Translations under genes and position numbers: made by a program | Source of the DNA: a bacterium BMS3Bbin09 | GTDB lineage: Bacteria > Nitrospirota > Thermodesulfovibrionia > UBA6902 | Length of the DNA: 39,289 nt | Direction of reading: 5' to 3' | NCBI GenBank assembly: GCA_002897915.1 | Contig: BDTS01000085.1 | Location: 1-39,289 of the forward strand | Notes under the pieces: model-generated | Seen by the model: the letters and a program-made list of their open reading frames with translations, nothing else | What the model was told of the DNA's origin: nothing | Databases searched by the model: none | Part shown: positions 1-8,028 of the stretch, piece by piece | How positions within the stretch are numbered: the first letter of the stretch is position 1 | Layout of the letters: the number at the start of each line of letters is the position of its first letter

Positions 1-754
1 CGGTTATGGAAAGCGGGATGTCCTGAAATTCCAGGTCCGCCTTTTCTATCTGTATATCAAGTGTCTCAAGATTGACCCTCACGTCATATTCAAGGGCCGC
101 CTTCATGTCCCTGATCAGTCCTTCTTCAGGTCCCCTCATAATAATTTCATCAAGCACGAGGTCTATGTTTCCTTTTGTGGATATTTCAGAGGTGCCGACG
201 CTTTTGATGCTAATTTTAATATCCGTGGTGGTCTTAAGGTCAGGCAGCTCCTTCTTGAGGTCCACAAGTGAGAACTTCGCGTCACTGATAACAATACTGT
301 CCACGAGCAATGAGATCGGGAGGGCTCCGCTTGCTTCGCCTTCTTCGGCCGACTTGGCCTCCACTGTTCCTTCTTTTTTACCGATGTCCTCGAAATTGAA
401 CTTACCCTCTTTGTCACGCCAGATACTGACCTCAGGTGAAACGAGCTTTATCTCGTCAATGACAACCTGCTTTGAGAGGAGCGGTAAGAGTTTGAACCTG
501 AGAACGAATTCCTTACACTTAATAAAGTCGTTTTTCTTGTCCGCTTCTTTTATGGCAAAGTCCTTCAGCCCTATGCCCGTAAAAATATTTATGTCTATTT
601 CCCCGATATCGACTTTTCTGTTCAGGGCGCTCTCCGCCGCAGGAACCACAAACGCCTTGACCCTTTCGGGAGTAATGTAGATCTTAATGAACGCAATGGC
701 AGCAATGATGACCACGACGATCAGCGCAGTGATTATCAATAATATTTTTTTCAT
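1..754 (-). CDS. AsmA-like protein, N-terminal portion; runs off the left edge
   Basis: Minus-strand reading from CAT at 752-754: MKKILLIITALIVVVIIAAIAFIKIYITPERVKAFVVPAAESALNRKVDIGEIDINIFTGIGLKDFAIKEAD..., i.e. an N-terminal TM helix followed by an AsmA-like pattern. No stop before window start. Confidence 0.7.
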   Translation of the reverse strand, partial: MKKILLIITALIVVVIIAAIAFIKIYITPERVKAFVVPAAESALNRKVDIGEIDINIFTGIGLKDFAIKEADKKNDFIKCKEFVLRFKLLPLLSKQVVIDEIKLVSPEVSIWRDKEGKFNFEDIGKKEGTVEAKSAEEGEASGALPISLLVDSIVISDAKFSLVDLKKELPDLKTTTDIKISIKSVGTSEISTKGNIDLVLDEIIMRGPEEGLIRDMKAALEYDVRVNLETLDIQIEKADLEFQDIPLSIT

Positions 755-861
755 TATGTAATTTAACATACCTCCGTCCAAAATTATCTTGATTTTCACA
801 ACGATATGTTTTATTTTTGACTATCAAATGCATTTAATGAAAATTAAAAAGGGGAACTAAT

Positions 862-1209
862 ATGGCAGAAGAGATCAATTGGGAAAACCGCCTCAGCAAT
901 TCTCTTAAGCTTGCGAAAGAAAATAATAAATCAGTGTTGATCGATTTCTACTCCCCGACATGAGGAGCGTGCAACAGGATGGAAACAGTTACGTTTCTCC
1001 AGGAGAATGTCCAGGATTACATCAACAATAATTTCGTGGCAGTGAAATACAACTCCGGCCCTGACGCTGAACAGTTCAGGCGTTTCGATGTAAGGATGAC
1101 CCCAAGCTATATTGTCCTTGACGCGGAAGGGAATGAGATCGGAAGAGTCATCGGTTATCAGGCACCCAATGAGTTTATTAGTCAGATAAATGGATTGGGG
1201 AAGTTCTAG
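862..1209 (+). CDS. Thioredoxin-fold selenoprotein candidate (UxxC), in-frame TGA=Sec at 961-963
   Basis: Reading ATG at 862 through TGA gives MAEEINWENRLSNSLKLAKENNKSVLIDFYSPT-U-GACNRMETVTFLQENVQDYINNNFVAVKYNSGPDAEQFRRFDVRMTPSYIVLDAEGNEIGRVIGYQAPNEFISQINGLGKF*. The frame is continuous, a purine-rich AAAAAGGGGAA RBS lies upstream, TGA replaces the first Cys of CxxC, and the cis-Pro motif (MTPSY) is present. The supplied ORF track has only the 979-1209 fragment. Confidence 0.82.
961..1000 (+). promoter_or_regulatory. Candidate bacterial SECIS hairpin directly after the UGA
   Basis: GGAG(964-967)/CTCC(997-1000), CGT(968-970)/ACG(991-993), AAC(973-975)/GTT(988-990); apical loop AGGATGGAAACA with G at the second position. 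Hand-folded only. Confidence 0.45.
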
Positions 1210-1247
1210 AGTTTAGGAGTTGTGGAGTGTTTAAGTACTTCTATATC

Positions 1248-1682
1248 TCACCCATCCGGAAACATCTTTAAAAATGCCGAAGCGCTTATGATCTTGACCG
1301 ACTTGTAATGGCCGATATCCAGCAGATCCATGTCCCCGGTAACAATAAGGTCTGCTGATGCGGATTCAGCACTGGATATGAATTTATCATCATCAGCGTC
1401 CCTGCATACTCCGCGTATCTCATCCGTGATATCTACAATGTCGAAAAAGGGAAGAACTTCTTCTTCGATTATCACCCGGATATCTTCAACAGTCAGAGAA
1501 AACTTCGGATATTCAAGAACGGCCCTGAATTCTTCAAAGGTTTCTTTTGAGAGCAAGGGAATGAATTTCCTCTTTTTCCAGAGATCAACTATTCCTGAAA
1601 GTTCTCCCCTGAATAACAGGGCTGATACCAGTATATTGGTGTCGAGAACAACTGTCTTTAGCGTTTTTTCTTTCTTGCCCAT
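1248..1682 (-). CDS. Putative toxin, PIN-domain family
   Basis: VVLDTNILVSALLFRG...CRDADDDKFISSAESASADLIVTGDMDLL: PIN acidic residues and the C-terminal D-x-D-L pattern. Confidence 0.88.
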   Translation of the reverse strand: MGKKEKTLKTVVLDTNILVSALLFRGELSGIVDLWKKRKFIPLLSKETFEEFRAVLEYPKFSLTVEDIRVIIEEEVLPFFDIVDITDEIRGVCRDADDDKFISSAESASADLIVTGDMDLLDIGHYKSVKIISASAFLKMFPDG

Positions 1683-1897
1683 TTAACTGCTCCGGCAACG
1701 TCGTCTTCCGTGATGCCGAGCTTTTTGAGTTTGTCCCTTACGCCCTCAAGGGGCGCATCATCAGAGGCTATCCTGACAGGCATAAGGATTATTTTCCTGT
1801 CCTGTATCGATATATCAAAATATTCGGTATCAGGAAATGACTTTACAATCTCCTTGGGCAGTGTGAGCTGATTTTTTGATGTCTTCTTTGCAAGCAT
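1658..1897 (-). CDS. AbrB/MazE/SpoVT-like antitoxin
   Basis: MLAKKTSKNQLTLPKEIVKSF swapped-hairpin N-terminus; start codon region of the PIN gene overlaps its 3' end. Confidence 0.8.
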   Translation of the reverse strand: MLAKKTSKNQLTLPKEIVKSFPDTEYFDISIQDRKIILMPVRIASDDAPLEGVRDKLKKLGITEDDVAGAVKWARKKKR

Positions 1898-2242
1898 ATT
1901 TCCTTACCTCCTTACTGTAAGGATATCCTATATCAAGGAAAATATCAATCCCCAAGCCATGTTTTTCAAGAAAAACCCGCCAATATTTAGCATGCACAGC
2001 AGAAGTTGAGTGTGCTGTCGATAGTCTATTGTTCTACAGCAGGCATGTCACCTGCAACTTTTTCAGGTGGAAGTTGAACATAAAGCAAAGGGTGACAAAT
2101 TGTCACGGGTTCAGAACCCAGGAAAATCTGTTTTCCTAATTCGCGAAGTCCCTATGTCCAGATTTTAAAGAAATCTATGGGGATAATTGCGGTTTTAGTG
2201 TAGACGCGACACCACTCACTTATCAAGCAAGTCATTAGTTTT

Positions 2243-2851
2243 TTACAAAAGCTTGCCCTGGTCGTCTTCTGATTCAAACAATGTGTCTTGCCTTGATTGT
2301 TTGGTTTTAGCTATTTCTTCCCATTTACTGGAAAACTCTGTATCTAATTGTTCCTGATATGTTTTGACTGAATCATCAAGTTTATCAATATTATTCATAG
2401 TAAGCACACGATAGAGCAGACTGCGATTCAGTAGAGGTAAAGGAATGCTTGTATTAACAGTAGCAGATCTTATCTTTCTGCATTCACTGCAATAGATGCT
2501 TGCAAAATGTTCTTTGTCGTGTACTTCTACAAAGTGCAGATCATCAATTGAGGAACATACAGAGCATGAAGGGAATATGCTTTCCGGTTCGGGATCGTCT
2601 GGAAAGTCTAATGATAGCTGTAGCTTATTTGTATCTTCGATCTTGCCCGGCCCGGTTCCATGCGTGAAGGCTTCTCCTGTGCGATATAAATCAAATAAAA
2701 GTGCCCTTTTGAAACGGTCTTCCTTTTTTATCCCGGCTTTTGATAATTTTTGATGTCCTTCATCAGTCAACTGAAAAGTTACAATACTGCCGCTGATTGA
2801 GGTAAGGACATAATATTTTTCTCTGTCTTTGTATTTATGCAATATGGGCAT
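2243..2851 (-). CDS. Hypothetical protein with CxxC-CxxC zinc-ribbon-like segment
   Basis: 202-aa ORF with CSVCSSIDDLHFVEVHDKEHFASIYCSEC; no recognised family. Confidence 0.65.
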   Translation of the reverse strand: MPILHKYKDREKYYVLTSISGSIVTFQLTDEGHQKLSKAGIKKEDRFKRALLFDLYRTGEAFTHGTGPGKIEDTNKLQLSLDFPDDPEPESIFPSCSVCSSIDDLHFVEVHDKEHFASIYCSECRKIRSATVNTSIPLPLLNRSLLYRVLTMNNIDKLDDSVKTYQEQLDTEFSSKWEEIAKTKQSRQDTLFESEDDQGKLL

Positions 2852-2967
2852 TTACCCTGGCTCCGATTATATATTTTTCCATTAATACAAAAGCATATTA
2901 TTGTTTTTCTGACATTTCACATTTTGTTTGACGGTGAGGATATGGGATTAATGAGGAAGATGGTGAG

Positions 2968-3153
2968 TTAAAGCCCAAGCTCTTTCTTGAGATTGTTATG
3001 AGATGTCCAATTTTTATTCTTTTTCTTTACATCCATAGCTGAATCATAGTCAATCTTATCCTGCTCAATTTCCTTTAACCTCTTGTATTCATTGTAGTCA
3101 AGAACTACTGCTACCGGTTTATTATCCTCTTTTACAATCTGTGTCTTAATCAT
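2968..3153 (-). CDS. Phd/YefM-type antitoxin
   Basis: MIKTQIVKEDNKPVAVVLDYNEYKRLKEIEQDK is a typical short Phd-like antitoxin; overlaps the start/stop of the RelE-like gene. Confidence 0.75.
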   Translation of the reverse strand: MIKTQIVKEDNKPVAVVLDYNEYKRLKEIEQDKIDYDSAMDVKKKNKNWTSHNNLKKELGL

Positions 3154-3409
3154 GATAAGCCTCCTGTCTGTGCTTTATCTCATAGATTAATATAACATTT
3201 TTATCGTCTTCAAATATAATTCTGTAATTCCCTGCACGTAGTCTTTTAAGGTTACCATATTTTCCCTTTAAAACTTTCACATTAACACTCCTGGAAGGTT
3301 TGACGGCATAAGTCTCTATCGACTGCAATATTATCGCCGCACTCTTCCTGTCTCCTTTATGAATTTTCTTAAATTGTTTGACAGCTTTCTCTGAGTACTT
3401 TATTTCCAT
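3146..3409 (-). CDS. RelE/ParE-family toxin
   Basis: MEIKYSEKAVKQFKKIHKG...LKGKYGNLKRLRAGNYRIIFEDDKNVILIYEIKHRQEAYHD is a classic RelE/ParE pattern. Confidence 0.9.
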   Translation of the reverse strand: MEIKYSEKAVKQFKKIHKGDRKSAAIILQSIETYAVKPSRSVNVKVLKGKYGNLKRLRAGNYRIIFEDDKNVILIYEIKHRQEAYHD

Positions 3410-3497
3410 TGTGTTATATCCAATTAATCCTCTTCCGGCAATGAAAAAGCCTCATATTCTTTTTCCGTCATTTCAAATTCAGGAGCAGTGATTTTTA

Positions 3498-3911
3498 TCA
3501 CTTCTTTATATTTGCCTTTTTTCTAATTATCTCAAATTCTTCTTTTGATAAGGGCAGTACAGAAACTCTCGGTTGTTTAATGAGTCCGATGTTATGTAAT
3601 TTACTATCATTTTTTATTTGTTGTAATGATATTGATTGTTCAAATGTGTTAATCGGTTCAAAATCAATCGATAACCATACCTCACTTTTTGTAGTTTTAT
3701 CATTGTACGGTAAGGTGCTCACTTTCATTATGCCGTATATTGATTTAGAAGACGGGCTATGATAGTAAAGCACTAAATCTCCTTTTTTCATTTGTGCGAT
3801 ATTATTCTTTGCCTGATGGTTGCGGATTCCATAGAGTTTGAAGACACCCTCAACCAAAACATTCTGCCATGAACGGATACGAAAAGGCGATTTGACAAAC
3901 CAGTAGTTCAT
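3498..3911 (-). CDS. EVE (PUA-like) domain protein
   Basis: MNYWFVKSPFRIRSWQNVLVEGVFKLYGIRNHQAKNNIAQMKKGDLVLYYHS: EVE signature. Start overlaps the methylase stop (3908-3911). Confidence 0.88.
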   Translation of the reverse strand: MNYWFVKSPFRIRSWQNVLVEGVFKLYGIRNHQAKNNIAQMKKGDLVLYYHSPSSKSIYGIMKVSTLPYNDKTTKSEVWLSIDFEPINTFEQSISLQQIKNDSKLHNIGLIKQPRVSVLPLSKEEFEIIRKKANIKK

Positions 3912-6900
3912 GACCCCTCAGTGTTGATTTTATTATTCTGCGCCTTGACAAGCTTTGGATACCGCCGGGCGTACCAGTTCTCGACCTCTGCAATGTCTTC
4001 ATCATTCAGGCCATATGCCTTATAAACCAGGCGGTCTATCTCAATCTGCTCGTTTGAGGCATAATCATAGCGAGGATTCATCTTTTGTTTACTTATAACT
4101 GCCGAAACTAAGTGTTCAATCGGAGACAAAGATATATAATCAAAAACAATGTTAATCGGCTTTAGCCCCTCAACTTGGGTATGGACAGTATGGTTAATAT
4201 AGTTCTTGACTTTGTATCTGACAAGTTTTGACGCTAACAGGCCTAATAAAATTAACTCGTTCCCCTTTTCTATGAAAATTGACATGCCCATGACATCATA
4301 GAGGGTGCCAGAACTTATCCTGAAAGTGGGAGCGTAATAACCGGTGTCAGAAAATGTTATGCTTTTCTCAAAATAAGTATCAATATTTCGAAAAACAGCA
4401 CAAGGTGTTGTATTATAATGAGGCTTAACTTCCTTTTGGTCCCCTTTATCTTTAAGCTTCTGCGCAATCGTATATGTCTTCATCCTCTTTACGGCCCACT
4501 CGCTCCAGTCAATGTAATAATTCGTGGGCACATAATAGTTTGGCATCCAGCCTTCAGCAGAATCGGATTCGCCGCCTTTGTCATACGGCAAAATATAACG
4601 TCCATCAAAATATCTACTGGACTTTGGGTTCTTAGAAATGCCTTTTTCAATAGTGTCTATTCGTAACTTCTCGTTTATAATTATTTTCTGTATGTCATCA
4701 TCCGTCAAAAGAAAATCCTTAAAATCATCAATGCTTCGGTAAGTACCTCGTGCTTCGGGATTCTGGAATAGGTAGGACTCATTGTCTCCTGTCTGTAAAC
4801 CGACCTTCACCTCAGCTATCTGATCTAACTTTGCCAGCTTGAGCCTCTTGACATTGAGACTGATTTTTCTCACCTGAACAGACTTGCCGCCAAGGTCAAC
4901 GTATTCTACTGAGGCACTTTTATCATTCATCAGTGCAAACAGTGTCGGTGATGCCACAAAGAACGGAAGATTGGAATTAGTCTCGATCAATTCCTGAGGG
5001 TAATAATAGATGGCATATTCAGGGCTTGAGATGCTCGCCCTTTTTTTAAATCCCTCTGTCTTGTAAAGAATCTCAAGAAACCGCTCATAGTCATCGTAAA
5101 TGCTAACATTGGTCATATCAACCATTTGGCAGTGATGACCAGCGTCTATGGTTATTTGATCTGCTGGTCTTCCCGGAGAGAATACGTTTCTTTCGCAAAT
5201 GATGATCGCCGTATTGACCGTGGCCTTGAAGGTGTCAGGATGCACTCGGATCATCTTGTGAATATAATTGCGCATCATCTGCTGACGAAGAGGGAAGTGC
5301 GTTTTGATTGTCATGAAGGTGTCAGAAACTATATAGGCAAGGATGCCCTTGTTTTTGAGAGGTGTAGTATTTTCTCCGTTACCGAGGAACCGGGCAATAA
5401 AGGCTCCATAAGGGTCTTTCTTGCCCAGCTCAAGTCTATTCTTAACCTTAACGGAAATATCCTTGCCGCCATACGGCGGATTGCCGATTACGATATCAAA
5501 GGGCTGATGTATCAGTTCAGGAAAGAACAGATCGAGATTGAAAAATGGAGCGCAGAGATTGGCATGCTGAAACCATTGCTTTAATATAACCTTATTCCGA
5601 ATGCTCTCGGACTGCGGGTCTTTAAGCTTCTTGCCGGTAGCCCGTTCAGAAAAATTAGGGAAATACGTAGCCAAAATCTCACTAATCTCTGAGGCTATCT
5701 GTTCCTTCTCATCCCTTGAAAGGTTGGGCCTGTAGTACTTCTCTTTAGCATCCCTCAGATGTGCAAAAACAGTTTCATCAAATAGGCCGATGTCCAGATC
5801 CACCAAAGAGTCAGCGCAGATGATCTTCGTTTCAATATTAGGAAGCGGGATAATATGGTAATTTTCTTCTGGCTTTTTCAGGTCAATCTGCTGTTCGATC
5901 AGAAGAGTTATGAAAAATCTTAGCTTGGTTATAAGCACGGCCAGCGGCTGATTGTCTATGCCGTATATGACATTCTTGATAATGCCGAGCTTCCGGGGAT
6001 AGTCTTCCAAGTGCTGTTCAAGAATCTTCGCAAAGTTGTTGCGCTGAAACTTGTCCTCAATCCTTGAAAGCTGCTTGTCGAGCCATAAATGGTTCTTGGG
6101 GTCAACAAGCTTAAGTATAGAGACAATCCTGTGCAGCATGCCCATCGGAAAAGCGCCCGAACCACAGGCCGGATCGAGCACCTTTATACTGTCGAGCGCA
6201 TCGACCACGATTGCATTAAAAGCCTTGTCATCGCCGTCGAGCCGGTCAAAGTAGATTAGACTATTCAAACTCTTTATGTGAGCCTTTTTACCCTTCTGTT
6301 TAAAATAATTTAAAAGGTAGAGAATCAACGATTCATTGACCATATAGTCAATAACTTTACGTGGTGTGTAGAACGAGCCGGATTCTTTTCTGGCAGTCTT
6401 TGCGACACCCTCATCAGGGTCAATTTCCGCAAGAAGGTTTTCAAAGACCAGGCCCAGTAACTCAGGATCAAGCGCAACCTCCTCTTCCAGAGGAGTGCTT
6501 TCGTGAACAGTAAATACGTATGAAGCCAATATCCTATTAAGCCCCTCAGTTTTCAAGGTCTTCTTCCCGAAGCCTACCGTCAATTGTTTTGCATAGAATA
6601 GTTCGTTCGGAATATACAGAGGCCCGTCTTCGGTGGTTTCGTTGTAATTGTCTTCTTCAAGGCGGTCGAAAAGTCCGCCGTTTAGAAAAGGAATGCTGTC
6701 AAAAAGACCAAAATTAAAATCTTCAGACAGATATTTCTTGCCGAGATATTCGGCCATTCTCTTTGATGCATTCATAGGCGAGTTCAGACAGCTTAGAAAG
6801 ATATTTTGCAATATCCCCCGATAGTAGCTGTTTTCCGTGTCAAAGTCTTTATTTGATTTTCTAACAAGTACAATCGGACTACCTGCATAGTCATAGAGTT

Positions 6901-7732
6901 CGAGCAATTTGGGATCGATCAATCCCTTTTCTTTAAGAAACCAGCAAAAGATCATCCGGCATATCAGCCTCACAGTGAAGTTTTTAACGTTATCCTTGTC
7001 GTCTTTATAATATTCTGGCCTGATTGGAAGCTTTATGACATTTGTTGCATAGTAATACCAAGCTGAGATTTTTCGATAAAAAGACTCATTCAACACCTGA
7101 ACATCGAATACTTCCTGCCACTGCTTATAAAGGGCATTAAAGTCCGTTACATCAGGCTCAACTTTTAAATCATACAAAATCTTTAAATGCCCGGTATGTG
7201 GTGAATCAGTATTGATGTCCTTAAGAAGCGAAATCTTGCCTATCTTTTCCCCTTCTCTCCATGCCTGTTTATATTTAGTTCTTTCAGAAGCTGCGAAAGA
7301 AAGGAGGTCTCCATATTGTAAAAGTAGAACAACAGGTATATATTCGCTTACACGGTTAAATGCCCTTGTCAGCTCGGCTATCCTGCCTCTTGCAGGAGAA
7401 TAAGAATCATCCAGTTTGACAGCAAAAACCATCAAGCCGTTATAATCTGCATTGATCTTACCCGTAGCTTCCTGGAGAGAGATTTTGTCATCGCTTAACA
7501 AAGGGGCATTCCCGTCAAAAACAGAATCATCGACAAGACCTAAAAAATATGTTTCGGTAACGGCCTCAAAAATATCTTTGTCTTTATATTGATCCTTTAA
7601 CAGCTCTTTTGCCTCTAATGAAGAAGCAGTATTGCTATTCAAACGTACGCCTAACTGGTTGAAAAACTCAGTGCCCGCCTCGAAGAGGTTGTTTTTGAAA
7701 ATGGTCAGGTTTATCCGAGTTGTCTGTTTCAT
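3908..7732 (-). CDS. Large Eco57I-like N6-adenine DNA methylase, restriction-modification-like
   Basis: 1274 aa; motif I DPACGSGAFPMGMLHRI, motif IV NPPYGG, SGSFYTPRKVIDYMV. Confidence 0.9.
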   Translation of the reverse strand: MKQTTRINLTIFKNNLFEAGTEFFNQLGVRLNSNTASSLEAKELLKDQYKDKDIFEAVTETYFLGLVDDSVFDGNAPLLSDDKISLQEATGKINADYNGLMVFAVKLDDSYSPARGRIAELTRAFNRVSEYIPVVLLLQYGDLLSFAASERTKYKQAWREGEKIGKISLLKDINTDSPHTGHLKILYDLKVEPDVTDFNALYKQWQEVFDVQVLNESFYRKISAWYYYATNVIKLPIRPEYYKDDKDNVKNFTVRLICRMIFCWFLKEKGLIDPKLLELYDYAGSPIVLVRKSNKDFDTENSYYRGILQNIFLSCLNSPMNASKRMAEYLGKKYLSEDFNFGLFDSIPFLNGGLFDRLEEDNYNETTEDGPLYIPNELFYAKQLTVGFGKKTLKTEGLNRILASYVFTVHESTPLEEEVALDPELLGLVFENLLAEIDPDEGVAKTARKESGSFYTPRKVIDYMVNESLILYLLNYFKQKGKKAHIKSLNSLIYFDRLDGDDKAFNAIVVDALDSIKVLDPACGSGAFPMGMLHRIVSILKLVDPKNHLWLDKQLSRIEDKFQRNNFAKILEQHLEDYPRKLGIIKNVIYGIDNQPLAVLITKLRFFITLLIEQQIDLKKPEENYHIIPLPNIETKIICADSLVDLDIGLFDETVFAHLRDAKEKYYRPNLSRDEKEQIASEISEILATYFPNFSERATGKKLKDPQSESIRNKVILKQWFQHANLCAPFFNLDLFFPELIHQPFDIVIGNPPYGGKDISVKVKNRLELGKKDPYGAFIARFLGNGENTTPLKNKGILAYIVSDTFMTIKTHFPLRQQMMRNYIHKMIRVHPDTFKATVNTAIIICERNVFSPGRPADQITIDAGHHCQMVDMTNVSIYDDYERFLEILYKTEGFKKRASISSPEYAIYYYPQELIETNSNLPFFVASPTLFALMNDKSASVEYVDLGGKSVQVRKISLNVKRLKLAKLDQIAEVKVGLQTGDNESYLFQNPEARGTYRSIDDFKDFLLTDDDIQKIIINEKLRIDTIEKGISKNPKSSRYFDGRYILPYDKGGESDSAEGWMPNYYVPTNYYIDWSEWAVKRMKTYTIAQKLKDKGDQKEVKPHYNTTPCAVFRNIDTYFEKSITFSDTGYYAPTFRISSGTLYDVMGMSIFIEKGNELILLGLLASKLVRYKVKNYINHTVHTQVEGLKPINIVFDYISLSPIEHLVSAVISKQKMNPRYDYASNEQIEIDRLVYKAYGLNDEDIAEVENWYARRYPKLVKAQNNKINTEGS

Positions 7733-8028
7733 ACAATTAAAACATTAACAAATATTTGAATTATAATGATTTATTATTTATTTGCAGAGCCTCCTGCAAA
7801 TTAGTTGTCCGGTTTGTCCAGTTTATGTCCTGTTTGTAAGCTTCCTGAATTCATGGCCCCTTTGCGATGGGTTTGACGGATTTCGCAATCAATTGTTACC
7901 TCCTGCTTGTCCAGTTTCCCGATGAGCCATTTATGAGCCGTTTAGTGTCCCATATGTCTCATAAATGTCTCATTAAGTGAAAATCATCTTTCAGTAAAGC
8001 AGAACGTCTCATATGTCTCAAATATGTC

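Noticed and set aside
961-963. TGA in the thioredoxin gene as a simple nonsense mutation or sequencing error
   Set aside because: It coincides exactly with the catalytic Cys position, the rest of the frame is intact, and a hairpin follows. Not fully excluded without the genome's sel genes.
2050-2077. H-type pseudoknot from interleaved CACCTG/CAGGTG and CAACTT/AAGTTG
   Set aside because: Loops would be 0 and 1 nt across 6-bp stems, sterically implausible; alternative hairpins are more likely.
3420-3500. Small ORF VIKITAPEFEMTEKEYEAFSLPEED after EVE
   Set aside because: Very short, opens just after a stop, no RBS evident; may be a gene remnant but cannot be supported.
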